A DNA stretch of 64,000 nt. Source: Pseudomonas brassicacearum subsp. brassicacearum. Lineage in GTDB: Bacteria > Pseudomonadota > Gammaproteobacteria > Pseudomonadales > Pseudomonadaceae. The notes below the pieces were generated by a model. The model saw only the letters and a program-made list of their open reading frames with translations. It had not been told where the DNA came from and ran no database searches. Position 1 is the first letter of the stretch, and every line of letters begins with the position of its first letter. Both the position numbers and the translations under genes were made by a program. The stretch spans positions 124,001 to 188,000 of the forward strand of contig NZ_VZPJ01000004.1 in assembly GCF_008801605.1 (NCBI RefSeq), read 5' to 3'. Shown in pieces: positions 63,761 through 64,000 of this stretch.

Positions 63761-64000
63761 ATGAAAAACAACTGCGAGCCCTTCTGGAACGACACACCGA
63801 TCAGGACCTACCTGTTCGATGCCTTTTCGGTGCTGCTTCCTGCCGGCGAACAATTCGTGATTTCTGTGGTGGAATCATCCGCTCTGCAGTTGCCGCCAAC
63901 CTCGACACTGGCTGACCAGTCGCGCGACTTCGTGGCCGAGGAGCGCGCCCACCAGCGAGCCCATCGTCTCTACAACCAACAACTGGAAAAGCAGGGTTTT
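63761..64000 (+). CDS. PF10118 metal-dependent hydrolase, 3' end missing
   Basis: An ATG 3 bp after the desaturase stop opens a frame that runs off the window (80 codons). The segment YLFDAFSVLLPAGEQFVISVV followed by FVAEERAHQRAHRLYN resembles PF10118 proteins, which have a ferritin-like metal site made of Glu and His residues. The tight spacing shows it shares an operon with the desaturase. Function and true length cannot be judged here. Confidence 0.75.
   Translation, partial: MKNNCEPFWNDTPIRTYLFDAFSVLLPAGEQFVISVVESSALQLPPTSTLADQSRDFVAEERAHQRAHRLYNQQLEKQGF

Overview
The window looks like a chromosomal segment of a Pseudomonas of the P. fluorescens group. Reasons seen here are a GC-rich sequence, the catBCA/benRABCDKF gene set with Pseudomonas-type proteins, two OprD-family porins, a DUF2790 protein and REP-type repeats. 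The call rests on remembered protein families, not on a search. No rRNA, tRNA, CRISPR array or intact insertion sequence was seen.

Layout. 1-3.3 kb: a truncated MFS symporter, an MFS efflux protein and its divergent LysR regulator. 3.3-14.2 kb: a complete benzoate-to-muconolactone block. CatR diverges from catBCA, followed by BenR, benABCD, the transporter benK and the porin benF. Benzoate enters through BenF and BenK, is dihydroxylated by BenABC, rearomatised to catechol by BenD, and ring-cleaved and processed by CatA, CatB and CatC. A CatR-type ATAC-N7-GTAT site and a XylS/BenR-type TGCA-N6-GGATA site lie where regulation is expected. 14.3-15.1 kb: a lone SDR.

15.1-23.2 kb (minus strand): an orphan type VI secretion island. 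In transcription order it holds a 32-codon ORF, vgrG with an expanded repeat tail, DUF6484, DUF2169, a ketosynthase-fold protein lacking all catalytic residues, a DUF4150 (PAAR-like) effector with a Cys-rich HNH-like C-terminus, a candidate immunity gene and a TIGR02270 protein. Four genes are joined by 4-bp ATGA overlaps.

23.4-29.9 kb: a heavy-metal-type two-component system, a DUF2790 protein, an SDR, an ATP/ADP-carrier-like MFS protein and two small exported proteins. 30-35.6 kb: a lipoprotein, then an amine/amino-acid module (deacetylase, ornithine cyclodeaminase family, permease) facing an Lrp regulator, and an ACT-domain protein. 35.6-36.3 kb is a gene-poor, locally AT-rich stretch. 36.3-43.4 kb: a ddp-like dipeptide uptake operon with D-Ala-D-Ala dipeptidase and RpiR regulator. 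43.6-48.2 kb: MFS, LuxR-type regulator, SDR and ethanolamine-type permease. 48.5-55.4 kb: TerC-CBS-CorC protein, a delta-60-repeat/RTX protein, an exported protein, LysE exporter, methyltransferase and histidine phosphatase. 55.5-62 kb: OprD porin, MFS aromatic-acid-type transporter, two paralogous LysR regulators bracketing a DUF1445 hydro-lyase and an NTF2-like protein. 62-64 kb: an acetyltransferase-like protein, a membrane fatty acid desaturase and a truncated PF10118 hydrolase, the start of an operon running out of the window.

The most unusual parts are the T6SS island with its ketosynthase pseudoenzyme, uncharacterised toxin end and tiny leader ORF, the deacetylase/cyclodeaminase module, and the desaturase cluster at the right edge.
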